Shown here piece after piece: positions 44,484-53,872 of a stretch of 64,000 bases of DNA. The position numbers were made by a program, and so were the translations under genes. The DNA comes from Bythopirellula polymerisocia (GTDB lineage: Bacteria > Planctomycetota > Planctomycetia > Pirellulales > Lacipirellulaceae), in NCBI RefSeq assembly GCF_007860015.1, contig NZ_SJPS01000005.1:248001-312000 (forward strand). The letters run 5' to 3'. Position 1 is the first letter of the stretch. Every line of letters starts with the position of its first letter. The notes below the pieces were generated by a model. The model saw only the letters and a list, made by a program, of their open reading frames with translations. It ran no database searches and was not told the DNA's origin.

Positions 44484-45716
44484 TCAAGCAGCTTTGCCCC
44501 GAAAATAGCCCGGGGCACAGGCATTGGTAGCACAGCCTAGGACGCTCGTGATATCACGCGAACAATTTAGGATTTGCCTTTGTGTGAGGGTCGGGTCCAC
44601 CAAAAACATCAGACTAGTCTCACCAAGTTCCTTGGCGACCGGATGACGCCGCGATGGTCTCCAACCGGCGGGAAATGCATCCTCCAAATAGATCTCGCTG
44701 CAAGATCCGCTAAAACAGGGGACGCCTCTTCCACGAAGCTCCGAGATGATGCGATCGCGATTCCAGCCCGGGGCCAATTGCTCGGGCCGCACAAAACTAT
44801 AGAACTTGTAATTACCGTGCAAAATGTCCCCTGTCGGAATCGGGGTCCGAAGAGAAGGACATTCCAGGCAACTCTCCGCTAGTTGCAGCGCATTGGCTCG
44901 ACGAATCTCCCGCCAGGCTGGTAGCCGCTTGAGCATGATCCGGCCGATTGCCGATTGCACTTCGCTGAGCCGATAGTTCGAACCAAATCCGTCGTGCAGC
45001 CAACGGAACTGAGCCGAAGAAGGCTTGGGGTGATAGAACGACTCATGCCCTTTGCCGTGGTCCTTGTAACTCCAAGCTGTTTGCCAGAGCACGTTGCTAT
45101 TGGTAACCAACATGCCCCCTTCGCCAGCGGTTGTGAGAATTTTGTCCTGGCAGAACGAGAACGCCGCCATGTCTCCCCAGCTCCCCACGGGCCGACCGCG
45201 ATACATCGCACCATGCGCCTGGGCACAGTCTTCTACGACTGCAATATTTCGGCTTCGAGCCAAGTCTAATATCTGCACCATGTCACAGGGCCAGCCTGCC
45301 AGGTGAACGGGAATAATGGCTTTCGTCCGAAAACTCAGATGAGGTTCGATCGTTTCCGCTGTGATCGTTTGGCTATCTCGATCGACATCGGCGCATACTG
45401 GACGCGCACCACGAGCGACGACACTACTGGCAGTGGCGATAAAGGTCCGACTGGGAACAATCACCTCATCCCCTGGGCCAATCCCCAAGGCATAGAGTGC
45501 AAGCTCCAAGGCAACCGTGCCATTGGCAAGCGCGATGGCATGTTTCGTACTAACGAAGTCGGCAAATTCTTTTTCGAATTGCCGGCCCTCGTCACCGGTC
45601 CAGTAATTCACCTTGCCCGAACGCAGCACTCGCGCCGCGGCATCGATCATCTCTTCATCAAAGACAGGCCAACTACTGGCGATCGCGTTGATACGAGTTG
45701 GCTGTGTTATGGTCAT
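44484..45716 (-). CDS. DegT/DnrJ/EryC1 family sugar aminotransferase
   Basis: PLP enzyme that aminates a keto-sugar nucleotide, 410 residues. Motifs: GRQFEKEFADFVSTKHAIALANGT near 50 (substrate entry), VEDCAQAHGA near 175, and FSFCQDKILTTAGEGGML near 195 with the PLP lysine. It probably makes an amino-sugar nucleotide of the repeat unit, as PglE does for bacillosamine; however no PglF-like dehydratase or PglD-like acetyltransferase is in the window apart from capE. Located between the initiating transferase and the flippase. Confidence 0.9.
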   Translation of the reverse strand: MTITQPTRINAIASSWPVFDEEMIDAAARVLRSGKVNYWTGDEGRQFEKEFADFVSTKHAIALANGTVALELALYALGIGPGDEVIVPSRTFIATASSVVARGARPVCADVDRDSQTITAETIEPHLSFRTKAIIPVHLAGWPCDMVQILDLARSRNIAVVEDCAQAHGAMYRGRPVGSWGDMAAFSFCQDKILTTAGEGGMLVTNSNVLWQTAWSYKDHGKGHESFYHPKPSSAQFRWLHDGFGSNYRLSEVQSAIGRIMLKRLPAWREIRRANALQLAESCLECPSLRTPIPTGDILHGNYKFYSFVRPEQLAPGWNRDRIISELRGRGVPCFSGSCSEIYLEDAFPAGWRPSRRHPVAKELGETSLMFLVDPTLTQRQILNCSRDITSVLGCATNACAPGYFRGKAA

Positions 45717-45717
45717 T

Positions 45718-46380
45718 TCAAGCAGCCCTCCGTCGATTAGCGATTTGCTTGGAAATGTCGTTGATGCTGGCCCGCTCTCCGGTGCCCGAAATGGTCTGCC
45801 AGAGAAACTTCAAGTCGAGCTGCCAGCAGTAGTTTTGCACGTAAGCCGTGTTGATCCGCATCTTGTCCGGAAACAAAATCGCCTCATTGACCCATTCAGG
45901 GTCGGCACACATCTCCAGGATTTCCTCCTCCTCGCGATATTTGAGTGATGCCGGACCGGTGATACCAGGCCGCACTGTCAACACGAGAGGTGCTTCTTGC
46001 TTGAGTCGCCAGGCGACTTCTTGCACATCTGGACGAGGGCCGACCAGACTCATGTCTCCTTTGAGAACGTTGAACAACTGAGGAAGCTCGTCAATTCTTG
46101 TGAGCCTCAAAAGCTGCCCCGAGCGGGTAATGCGAGGATCGTGTTTGCGGGTTACGTGCGTCGTGATCCCTGCGAGATCGTGCATGGTGCGTATCTTGTA
46201 GACCGAGAACAAACGGCCCCTTTGTCCCACACGCGTTTGTCGGAAGATACCACTGCGGCGAGTCTCCATCCGCGCGATTAACACCGCCAAGGCAATTGGC
46301 AGCACGCACACCACTAGCCCGACAGCAGACAATACCACATCGAAGGTGCGTTTGACGATTTGTTGTTGGCGTGTAAGCAC
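45718..46380 (-). CDS. PglC-type initiating sugar transferase
   Basis: Transfers a sugar-1-phosphate to undecaprenyl phosphate to begin the repeat unit. The short 220-residue form (no multi-helix N-terminal domain) has one membrane helix (VVLSAVGLVVCVLPIALAVLIA), the basic RQTRVGQRGRLFSVYKIRTM stretch, and the family signature DELPQLFNVLKGDMSLVGPRP near 110. These match the polyprenyl phosphate phosphoglycosyl transferase superfamily. Its N-terminus lies close to the sulfotransferase stop (about 15 bases). Confidence 0.93.
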   Translation of the reverse strand: MLTRQQQIVKRTFDVVLSAVGLVVCVLPIALAVLIARMETRRSGIFRQTRVGQRGRLFSVYKIRTMHDLAGITTHVTRKHDPRITRSGQLLRLTRIDELPQLFNVLKGDMSLVGPRPDVQEVAWRLKQEAPLVLTVRPGITGPASLKYREEEEILEMCADPEWVNEAILFPDKMRINTAYVQNYCWQLDLKFLWQTISGTGERASINDISKQIANRRRAA

Positions 46381-46395
46381 GTTTGTAAATTTCTG

Positions 46396-47292
46396 CTAAG
46401 CAGCTCTTGAACAGGACGATAATTCGTGAGGATTCCACAACACATTAAGGTCATGGAGGATTGTCTGCGTCTGCGTTTCAAGAGCCTGCAACTCAGGGTG
46501 GTTCCTGCCGGTCCCCACGCTGCTCTCAAACACTTGCGATGCAAGTTCGCGTAGGGTCCCACCCTTGCACGAGATCCCCAAGTCTTTACACATGGCTTTG
46601 AGATGGCGTTTCGGATGGGCGACGAAATCTTCATAGCGCAGGAAATGAACATGCGATCTCGGCAAGCTGGAGAGCGAATTATGAGCACTCTCCACACACA
46701 CATTCCATTGAGTGAAACACGTTTGAAGGTTCGTGTCTCTCTGGACCGACTCATCTAAACCAGCAAACCGCGGACCCCAGGTTGGCAACCGTTTCTCTTG
46801 AGTTGCAAGACGGCGAACTCGATGTGCCAGATATCGGGCTGCATAGTAGGGAAATTCCTGCATCGGCACATGCAACGACTTCTTCAGTACATAAGCTAAA
46901 TCGAGTGGTGCATGCCAGCGCTTGTTTGCCGACACGGCGACATCCAATCCATCACGCACGAGAAAGACGAACTTAGCCTCCGGGACAATCTCTCGAACAA
47001 AGTCAACCCGCAAGGAATTGGCACATGTCTTCTCCACGATCCAATGCGCCCCGGTTTTCGAGGCGAGACGAGCAAAGCGATTTCGAATAAAGTGTTTGAT
47101 ATTCGGAGTCACATGCTTGGGACGCAACTCATCCGTGGGATAGCTCGCATTGCCATAGCGCCACACATAGTTGATCTCGTCACAGGGCCAAGTTGCAACT
47201 CGCGGAATCTGCGTCAACAGGTCGCGCACCATGTTCGTGCCTGAGCGTGCAGCTCCGATGATGATCACAGGTTGAAACTTGAATTCACTCAT
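46396..47292 (-). CDS. Sulfotransferase
   Basis: Transfers sulfate from PAPS. The 298-residue protein begins with the 5'-phosphosulfate loop PVIIIGAARSGTNMVRDLL near 10. A 3'-phosphate region follows with EAKFVFLVRDGLDVAVS near 105 and the HFLRYEDFVAHPKRHLK piece near 215; this RYEDF motif is typical. Within a polysaccharide operon the likely acceptor is a sugar of the repeat unit, which would make the polymer sulfated and anionic. The acceptor is not proven. Confidence 0.88.
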   Translation of the reverse strand: MSEFKFQPVIIIGAARSGTNMVRDLLTQIPRVATWPCDEINYVWRYGNASYPTDELRPKHVTPNIKHFIRNRFARLASKTGAHWIVEKTCANSLRVDFVREIVPEAKFVFLVRDGLDVAVSANKRWHAPLDLAYVLKKSLHVPMQEFPYYAARYLAHRVRRLATQEKRLPTWGPRFAGLDESVQRDTNLQTCFTQWNVCVESAHNSLSSLPRSHVHFLRYEDFVAHPKRHLKAMCKDLGISCKGGTLRELASQVFESSVGTGRNHPELQALETQTQTILHDLNVLWNPHELSSCSRAA

Positions 47293-47323
47293 CTCGATTC
47301 ATAGGACTCCTACGAGTGGCGAG

Positions 47324-48610
47324 TTACGCAGCCTGCCGTTCGATTTGTGTAGGTAATGCGCCCAATGATTGCGCCGCGACGCCGAGTTCTTGAGCACATT
47401 GATGAATGAGTCTATTCCATGTCAACAATGCTTGTTCTTTGCCAAACAACATCTCTCCTCGGAGCGTGAGTTCGGCACGCTCCGCCGAAGACCAGCGTTT
47501 GCGATCCAGCCAGGCAAATTCGATGCACTTGGCTATATCCCCAGGCGATGTCGAGGTGGGTACATAGCCTAATTCGTTCTGGCGAACTTCGCCTGCCAAT
47601 TGGCTCTCTGGTTCGACGACTGTCAGTAGGGGGCAGCCTGCCGCCAGGTACGTCATCGTCTTGCTTGGATAGGCAATCCTGTAGACTTCAGCAGCAAGTG
47701 ATACGATACACAAGTCTGCACGTCGCATGCGGGCAATCGCCGCATCCGGCGTTTGAAACGGCTCGAAGTGGACTCGCGCCCCCCCCTGCTCTGCTGCCAA
47801 TCTGCGAAGCTCGCGAAGTTGCGAGCCAGTTCCCATAAAGGTCAATTCCAAAGGCACGCTTTGTGGCACATGCTGGATCGCATTCAAGAGTCTTTCCAAA
47901 CTTTGAAACCGCCCCAAGTTTCCCGCAAACAACATGCGAAAAACTGGAGACTCATCTCTATCAATACTGTCCGCTTGAGAGTGTTCCGACTCCAAGGCAA
48001 AATTATTGAGTACGACAATTTTGCTCGCAGAGCTTCCTTTCCGATCGAGCAATGTTCGCCGCATATCCTCAGACAGTGTGACCACTCGCAAAGCAGCGTT
48101 GCAGCTTTTCGCATCGATCGCCATGGCAAGTTTTGAGAGACCGCTTGATTTCAAATCCCCCGCCAGCAATGCCCCCTCAGGATGAATGTCCTGGGCATGC
48201 AATATAAACTCCGCGCCACTAAGTCGCTTGATGATTCGCAAGGCAAAGCCGATCAGCACCGGCGGATGCGTGTTGGCAATCAGCAAGTCGTATCTTCTGC
48301 GAACTGTGGCGTGCCAGACCGCACGTGCCAGAAACAGCACCGAGTTGACCAAGCGCATCAGGCGCCATCCTTTTCTCTCGGGCAGCAGGCTAATGCGGTT
48401 GACCGAGACGCCGTTGATCATTTCCTTGCTAGTCTGGCGCGAGATTTGTATGTCGTTGTAGCCGGGTTGGCTACAATACACGTCGACTTGATGACCTTCG
48501 CGGACCTGCTCTTCCAGGATGGCTTTCAACAGCCGCGCGTAGGGAGTCGCATCGGGCCAGTAGTGGCGGTAAACGGCGAGGATTCTCAATGTCGCAAAAA
48601 TGAAATACAT
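47324..48610 (-). CDS. WbuB-like GT4 glycosyltransferase
   Basis: 428 residues, GT-B fold. LRILAVYRHYWPDATPYARLLKAI is the start region, HAQDIHPEGALLAGDL near 135 is close to the WbuB form (QDxxPE), and GNLGRFQSLERLLNAI near 230 plus MTYLAAGCPLLTVVEPESQLA near 335 make the sugar-phosphate half. In enterobacteria WbuB transfers L-FucNAc, which fits the capEFG genes just upstream. The specificity is inference from family likeness and context. Confidence 0.86.
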   Translation of the reverse strand: MYFIFATLRILAVYRHYWPDATPYARLLKAILEEQVREGHQVDVYCSQPGYNDIQISRQTSKEMINGVSVNRISLLPERKGWRLMRLVNSVLFLARAVWHATVRRRYDLLIANTHPPVLIGFALRIIKRLSGAEFILHAQDIHPEGALLAGDLKSSGLSKLAMAIDAKSCNAALRVVTLSEDMRRTLLDRKGSSASKIVVLNNFALESEHSQADSIDRDESPVFRMLFAGNLGRFQSLERLLNAIQHVPQSVPLELTFMGTGSQLRELRRLAAEQGGARVHFEPFQTPDAAIARMRRADLCIVSLAAEVYRIAYPSKTMTYLAAGCPLLTVVEPESQLAGEVRQNELGYVPTSTSPGDIAKCIEFAWLDRKRWSSAERAELTLRGEMLFGKEQALLTWNRLIHQCAQELGVAAQSLGALPTQIERQAA

Positions 48611-48625
48611 ACGCTGTCTTTCAGC

Positions 48626-49759
48626 TCATGCCGCCACGATGCCGTCCCAGAGGTGCCCCAACTTGGCCGTGCCAAGGATCAACTTTAGAACGCGGTAGGA
48701 CGTATTAGTCACTTCGTATTCCTTGGCAATGCGCTGCTGCCGATCGCTGGCCGCGCTTTCCACCACAAGCTGCACGCTCCGCAGAATCGTTTCTGGATCA
48801 CGCCCGGTGAGCACAATGTGCCCCGAGTCCATCGCTTCAGGACGTTCCATCGCGGTCCGCATCGTCACTGCTGGAAAACCGAGAATCGAGCTTTCTTCGC
48901 TAATCGTGCCACTGTCTGACAGCGTGCAATAGGCATCGCATTGCAGGCGGACATAATCGTGATACCCAAAAGGAGGAAGAAACCGAACCAGATCGCTCGA
49001 GACGAATTTCAGTTTTTCCAATCGATGTTTCGTACGCGGATGGGTGCTCACAATAATCGGCAATTGGTATTTCTCGCCGAGCTCGTTAATCGCTTCAAGC
49101 AATTGAGTTAGATGCTCTTCGACATCCACATTCTCAGCACGATGCATGCTCACCAGGAAAAACTTCTGTGGCTTAAGCTCCAGGCGATCCAGCACATCAC
49201 TCACCTCGATACTCTTGCGATTGTCGTCGAGCACCTCCCGCATCGGAGAGCCCGTGAGATAGATCCGCCGAGGGTGAATGCCTTCGGCGAGCAGATTTCG
49301 CCGGGCATGCTCCGTATACACCAAGTTAAAGTCGCTAATGTGATCGATGATCCGGCGATTGAGTTCTTCAGGCACATTAAAATCAAAACACCGGTTACCT
49401 GCCTCCATGTGATAGACAGGTATCTTCATCCGCCGGGCGATGATCGCACCAAACGAACTGTTCGTGTCCCCCAGGATGACGACCGCATCAGGCTTTTCCT
49501 GACGCAGGACCTCTTCGCTCTTGATGAGCACATCACCCAGGATTCGCCCTAAGGAATCGCGGCTGATCGAAAGGAAATGTTTAGGCTGTTTCACCCGCAG
49601 ATCCTTGAAGAAGACTTCGTTCAACTCGTAGTCCGAATTCTGCCCTGTATGCACCAACACATGCTCCGTGTGTTGATCTAGAAGCTGCATCACGCGCGAC
49701 AGTCGAATGATTTCGGGACGGGTGCCGAGGATCGTCATCACTTTGAGTTGCTTTGTCAT
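48626..49759 (-). CDS. capG: UDP-N-acetylglucosamine 2-epimerase family, CapG/WbjD-like
   Basis: Non-hydrolysing 2-epimerase. In the CapE-CapF-CapG route this member acts last, giving UDP-N-acetyl-L-fucosamine. The start TILGTRPEIIRLSRVM, VHTGQNSDYELNEVFF near 45, GDTNSSFGAIIA near 95, SMHRAENVDVEEHL near 205 and DSGTISEESSILGFPAV near 275 match the family. I chose MTKQLKVMTIL as start; an upstream Met (to 49843) would overlap capF. The CapG rather than WecB assignment rests on the two upstream genes. Confidence 0.93.
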   Translation of the reverse strand: MTKQLKVMTILGTRPEIIRLSRVMQLLDQHTEHVLVHTGQNSDYELNEVFFKDLRVKQPKHFLSISRDSLGRILGDVLIKSEEVLRQEKPDAVVILGDTNSSFGAIIARRMKIPVYHMEAGNRCFDFNVPEELNRRIIDHISDFNLVYTEHARRNLLAEGIHPRRIYLTGSPMREVLDDNRKSIEVSDVLDRLELKPQKFFLVSMHRAENVDVEEHLTQLLEAINELGEKYQLPIIVSTHPRTKHRLEKLKFVSSDLVRFLPPFGYHDYVRLQCDAYCTLSDSGTISEESSILGFPAVTMRTAMERPEAMDSGHIVLTGRDPETILRSVQLVVESAASDRQQRIAKEYEVTNTSYRVLKLILGTAKLGHLWDGIVAA

Positions 49760-49782
49760 GCCGAATTCCTGTGTGGTGATCG

Positions 49783-50901
49783 TCAAGCGACATTCTGGAA
49801 GTACGTGTCCGTATCTTCGGGCACAAAAATCTCGTTGCACCAAAACATCGTAAGCAGATCTCGCTCGCCGACGTTCTCAAGTTGATGGGTATGCAGCACG
49901 GGAATGGAAATGAACTGCGGAGAGTTGCCCGAAACTCGAAACTCATGCACCTCGCTGTCGTCCACCTTGCGGAGACGAATTACTGCCTCTCCTTCTAGCA
50001 CACAGAACCATTCGATCTTGCGGGTATGAAAATGGTTTCCCCGGATCACCCCCGGTTTGGTCGTCGAGAAAAACACCTGCCCGCCGCCCGCCATCCGGAT
50101 GACCTCGAACAGCTTGCCCCGTTCGTCGGTATGAACCTGTGGGCGATGGCAGTGTTGCTGCAAGTCGAGGTACGACAAATAGGTCGCATACAAACTAGCG
50201 TCCAGAGGAGCCGAAATGTTCGGCACAGTGTCATGCTTAGCATGGCTTTCGCGGAAGTGTTGGAGTTTGGCAAGCAACTCGCTGATTCGCATCTTCGCTG
50301 TCCCGGCCAGTCGCACAACGCCTTTCTCACGCAAACCCAGGCTCTCGACAATCCGCTGTACGAGTTCATTGACCCAAATAAATTCGACGAGATTGTCCTG
50401 GTCGATGTGCGGTTCTTCACCCTTGGCCAATTGATGGCAGAAGGTGGCCACGACTGAGTTGTAAAAGGGCCGGCAGCCAGCACCATACACATTCGGAATC
50501 ACTAAGCTGGTCGCTACTCGATTTGTACTCCGCGCGGCCCAGGCAGCGAATTGTGCCTCGCCATACTTCTTCGAACGGCCATAACCCTGATCGCGATCCC
50601 GCTGCGTGGACGAGGCGAACACGATGTGCAAAGGCGTGCCAACTAAGTCTGCTGCTGCTACGAGCTTGTCGACCAGCGCAACATTGGTCTTATAGATATC
50701 TTCTTCGCTGCCGCGATTCATCCCCGCCAAGTGGACGATGGTGTCACACTGGGCAACAAAATCTCCCAACAGGCGATCGTCCTCCCAAGTATCGCGTGGG
50801 AGGGCAAGAATCTGCATGTCGGTCTGGTTCAGCAACGCTCGAATCAGATGGCCGGCAACAAAACCGCCCGGCCCGGTTACGCCAATAATTTGTGTTTTCA
50901 T
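49783..50901 (-). CDS. capF: CapF/WbjC-type bifunctional reductase-epimerase (SDR plus cupin)
   Basis: Second enzyme of UDP-N-acetyl-L-fucosamine synthesis. It has an SDR-like N-terminal half with IIGVTGPGGFVAGHLI and FASSTQRDRDQGYGRSK (Tyr-x3-Lys in YGRSK), and a C-terminal cupin half (FFSTTKPGVIRGNHFHTRKIEWFCV, in pieces RGNHFHTRK and HTHQLENVG). The cupin histidines HFH and HTH fit the metal site known for CapF. It starts four bases before the capE stop (ATGA overlap), and I chose this start over an upstream Met. Length 372 is normal. Confidence 0.92.
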   Translation of the reverse strand: MKTQIIGVTGPGGFVAGHLIRALLNQTDMQILALPRDTWEDDRLLGDFVAQCDTIVHLAGMNRGSEEDIYKTNVALVDKLVAAADLVGTPLHIVFASSTQRDRDQGYGRSKKYGEAQFAAWAARSTNRVATSLVIPNVYGAGCRPFYNSVVATFCHQLAKGEEPHIDQDNLVEFIWVNELVQRIVESLGLREKGVVRLAGTAKMRISELLAKLQHFRESHAKHDTVPNISAPLDASLYATYLSYLDLQQHCHRPQVHTDERGKLFEVIRMAGGGQVFFSTTKPGVIRGNHFHTRKIEWFCVLEGEAVIRLRKVDDSEVHEFRVSGNSPQFISIPVLHTHQLENVGERDLLTMFWCNEIFVPEDTDTYFQNVA

Positions 50902-51944
50902 GCGGCCCTCCGTAGTCTTGCGCCCTGCGGACGCCATTGCTGCAGGTCGCGGTGAATTTCAGGAAGTTCAAGCAACAACTGCTCCGTCTCGCGGACGGAA
51001 AGCTGCGGGGCATTCTCGGAGGTATAACCCTCACGAGCTATCGTTTCGGAGATGATTCCCCGCACAAAATAGTCGTCGTAGTTCTCATCGCGGTGGCAAT
51101 GTACCCGGTAATACTCGCCGCAGTCCCCGGCGCGGGTGAGTTCTTCCGCACTCACCAGGATTTCGTGCAACTTTTCTCCGGCCCGCACTCCCACGACCTC
51201 GATCGGATTGTTCGCGCCGAATAGATTCAACATTGCCTCAGCCAACGTCTGCACGGTGGTTGCTACGGCCTTGCGAACAAAAATATCGCCTTGTTCCCCG
51301 TTTTCCATCGCAAACGTCACCAAACGCACCGCCTCGGCCAGCGGCAACAGAAGCCGAGTCATGTCCGGGTCGGTAATAGTGAGCGGCATGCCACTAGTGA
51401 TTTGTTTCACAAACAACGGAATCACCGACCCACGCGAGTACATCACGTTGCCATAGCGCACTCCACAAAAGATAGTTTCGGTCTCTGCTTGTTTCGCTCG
51501 GGCGAGGGTCAGCTTCTCCATAAGAGCCTTGGTCTGTCCCATGGCATTGATCGGATAGACGGCCTTGTCAGTGCTTAAGACGACCAGTTTCTTGACACCG
51601 TTGATTTCTGCCGCATCGAGCACGTTGTTGGTCCCCAGCACATTGGTGAGGACCGCCTCCATCGGAAAGAATTCGCAGGAAGGAACCTGTTTCAGCGCCG
51701 CGGCATGGAAGACGTAGTCCACTCCCCGCATGGCCATGACGAGTTGATTGCGATCCCGGACATCCCCGATCACGAACCCCAGTCGCGAGTCGTCGAACTC
51801 CAGTCGCATGTCGTGTTGTTTCTTTTCGTCGCGACTATAGACAATGACACGCTTGGGTTGGTGTTGGCCGAGAACCAGGCGCGAGAAGTCGTGGCCAAAA
51901 GAACCGGTGCCACCTGTGACAAGCAATGTTTGTCCATCAAACAT
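50898..51944 (-). CDS. capE: CapE/WbjB-type UDP-GlcNAc 4,6-dehydratase/5-epimerase
   Basis: First enzyme of the UDP-N-acetyl-L-fucosamine route. The Rossmann motif LLVTGGTGSFGHDF begins the protein; SRDEKKQHDMRLEFD near 40, HAAALKQVPSCEFFPMEA near 85 and AMGQTKALMEKL near 145 (an M-x3-K active site characteristic of this group) identify CapE. The chosen start MFDGQTLL has a GGAAG site at normal spacing and matches the family; an in-frame ATG five codons upstream is possible. Probably the first gene of the polysaccharide operon, given the long region upstream. Confidence 0.93.
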   Translation of the reverse strand: MFDGQTLLVTGGTGSFGHDFSRLVLGQHQPKRVIVYSRDEKKQHDMRLEFDDSRLGFVIGDVRDRNQLVMAMRGVDYVFHAAALKQVPSCEFFPMEAVLTNVLGTNNVLDAAEINGVKKLVVLSTDKAVYPINAMGQTKALMEKLTLARAKQAETETIFCGVRYGNVMYSRGSVIPLFVKQITSGMPLTITDPDMTRLLLPLAEAVRLVTFAMENGEQGDIFVRKAVATTVQTLAEAMLNLFGANNPIEVVGVRAGEKLHEILVSAEELTRAGDCGEYYRVHCHRDENYDDYFVRGIISETIAREGYTSENAPQLSVRETEQLLLELPEIHRDLQQWRPQGARLRRAA

Positions 51945-52572
51945 CGGAGCAGCTTCCATTCTGCGAGAAATCCAGGTCGTGCCTCACGACATCCATGCCG
52001 AGCGGTTCACAACTTCATGGGTAATATTATTTCCCCAAGGGGCGCGGTGGGTTTCGCCGCGCAGTCAATGTCGAGCAGCCGAACTCAATTGCGGGTGGAG
52101 TCGGCCCTCTTCACTTGCGCGGTCAGTGTACGACCGCTCGTTTCCCCGAGACAACCCCAGAATCCCTGCGAGCATCGCTAGCAGTCTGGTTGATTGCGCT
52201 CGAGTTAGTCGCGGAGCACCAGTTCATTTGAGCGAGTATTCCTTACCCCATCGGATCCGGCTCAGTACGACACGTCAGTTCCTGCAGCAGGTCTATTCTA
52301 GATTGTGACTGGGATTCGCTGGCCAGAACCGAGCGAATCGGGGAAATCGCAATTTTACCTCGATGATTTACCCGGTTTCATCCTAGTTGAACATCGTCAC
52401 AAGCCTATGTAAATGAACGACTTATGAAAATAGGTGCGGCCTGCTTCTCCAGGAAATCCATAAAAATGTTGCTTTTTGTTAGCGATGGGAGCATAATCAG
52501 CAGCGTGAGCGGGTGAGATATCCGCCTCCTTTCCCTTTAGACTCCGTGCATAGCATCGCAGAGGTTAGCATA
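51945..52572. other. Divergent region upstream of the polysaccharide operon
   Basis: About 630 bases separate capE (minus) and the LamG/PEP-CTERM gene (plus). Short frames inside show no family likeness. The right half is A+T-rich (around 52380-52500). Promoters for both transcripts must lie here; no boxes or operator repeats were assignable. Confidence 0.45.
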
Positions 52573-53436
52573 ATGATACGAACGAGTTTCTTTCTCTCGA
52601 CTACTCTGGTTTTAATTCTTCCCATGGTGGTGTCGGCAGCTCCATTGCTGCACTATAACTTCGACGAAGCCAGCGGCGACGCGCTGGACACCGGCGATGC
52701 ACCCCAAACTCCAGGTCAACTGATGGGGGGAGCAACACGTTCATCGGACACCCCTAGTGGCTCTGGTTCCTCGCTCGATCTTCGTAACGATTCACCTTCA
52801 TTTGCTCATGTTCTGGAGGGGGATGCGGCCGACTTGGACGGACTTGGTGCATTGACACTTACCACTTGGCTCAAGGTTGCAAACTATACTAGTGGCAACA
52901 ATCGCCTCATAGCAAAACAAGCAAGTGGCAACTTCGGTGGGTTCAGCTGGAACATGAATGCGACTCCTAACTCTGGCACTGTCGGCGCTGACAATTTTCG
53001 CCTTGCGATTTTTCTGGGAAATAACATTAGTTCTGGAGCGGCAGATTTCGGTGCCGGTTTTTCTGACGCCGACGTGGATGCGGACAATAAATGGGTTTTT
53101 CTTGCCCTCACCTACGATGGCACTCAAGCAGCCAACAATACAAAATTCTATATTGGGGATGCGAGTTCTGCTGTCAGCCAACTCGGTTCCGATCAGACCC
53201 TACCTCAGCTAACTCTTGACGGGGGAACATCTCTTTTCGGCGTTGGATACACCGATGCCGCTCCCACTGCCGATACATCGGTCAATGGATGGCAAGATGA
53301 CGTCCGAGTTTATGGCAGTGCTTTGTCATTGGCTGAACTTGAACGAGTACGCATTGCCGGCAGCGTGCCCGAACCTGGCTCGGTCGTCCTGCTGCTATCG
53401 GCGGCATTGGCATTAGGGCTTCGCTCACGCAGATAG
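52573..53436 (+). CDS. LamG-like (concanavalin-fold) PEP-CTERM protein
   Basis: Exported protein of 287 residues from the chosen ATG; a GTG start 60 bases earlier would put hydrophilic residues before the signal peptide. The signal peptide is SFFLSTTLVLILPMVVSAA. A LamG/concanavalin-like jelly roll follows: PLLHYNFDEASGD, LTLTTWLKVANY, KWVFLALTYDGTQ and DDVRVYGSALSLAEL are its usual strands. The C-terminus VPEPGSVVLLLSAALALGLRSRR-like region has the PEP motif, a hydrophobic helix and a basic end, i.e. a PEP-CTERM signal processed by an exosortase, which is not in this window. Confidence 0.9.
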   Translation: MIRTSFFLSTTLVLILPMVVSAAPLLHYNFDEASGDALDTGDAPQTPGQLMGGATRSSDTPSGSGSSLDLRNDSPSFAHVLEGDAADLDGLGALTLTTWLKVANYTSGNNRLIAKQASGNFGGFSWNMNATPNSGTVGADNFRLAIFLGNNISSGAADFGAGFSDADVDADNKWVFLALTYDGTQAANNTKFYIGDASSAVSQLGSDQTLPQLTLDGGTSLFGVGYTDAAPTADTSVNGWQDDVRVYGSALSLAELERVRIAGSVPEPGSVVLLLSAALALGLRSRR

Positions 53437-53482
53437 TACTTCTGCGTAGTCGATCAATGTCGCTAGCTCCCCAGCTTAAGTC

Positions 53483-53506
53483 GCTAGGTTTTCAACTAGC
53501 TTTTTT
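53483..53506 (+). terminator. Rho-independent terminator after the PEP-CTERM gene
   Basis: GCTAG, an eight-base loop GTTTTCAA and CTAGC are followed by six T, about 45 bases past the stop codon. The stem is short but the T run is convincing. Confidence 0.65.
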
Positions 53507-53578
53507 CGCCTGTACTTCACAGCGCGGAGTGCCTATTCGACTTTTGCCGCTAGCCCAGCAACCACCAGAGTGCCTTGC

Positions 53579-53872
53579 TCAAGGTTCAAGATGTCTTGAT
53601 AGCGATCGACAATATCCTTGGGAGCACAGCGAGACAGCTTTTTTGGCGTAGACGATGTTTTCGATAGTGCGCAGGTGGCGCTGGATTAGGGCTTCGCGGC
53701 GGCGGGCGTCAAGGACTTTTGCGGTGAGCTCTTGCTCAAATCGCACTCGCAGTTTTCGACGCAGCGTCACTAGTCGTTGGGGCAGACGGCGATGAGGATT
53801 TGATTGGCACAAAGAAGTTTGTCTACTGCTGTTCATCAACCGAACTGACCATATAGGCCATGGTAAATTCAT
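53579..53872 (-). other. Doubtful 97-residue open frame, possible gene remnant
   Basis: The frame overlaps the end of the DUF1559 gene and extends into a 390-base gap. Its latter part (LRVRFEQELTAKVLDARRREALIQ and following) is a charged, helix-like stretch that could be a decayed coding sequence, but no family is recognised, no ribosome site is seen, and its first 16 or so codons lie within the DUF1559 gene. Otherwise the gap 53507-53822 holds nothing I can name. Confidence 0.2.
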
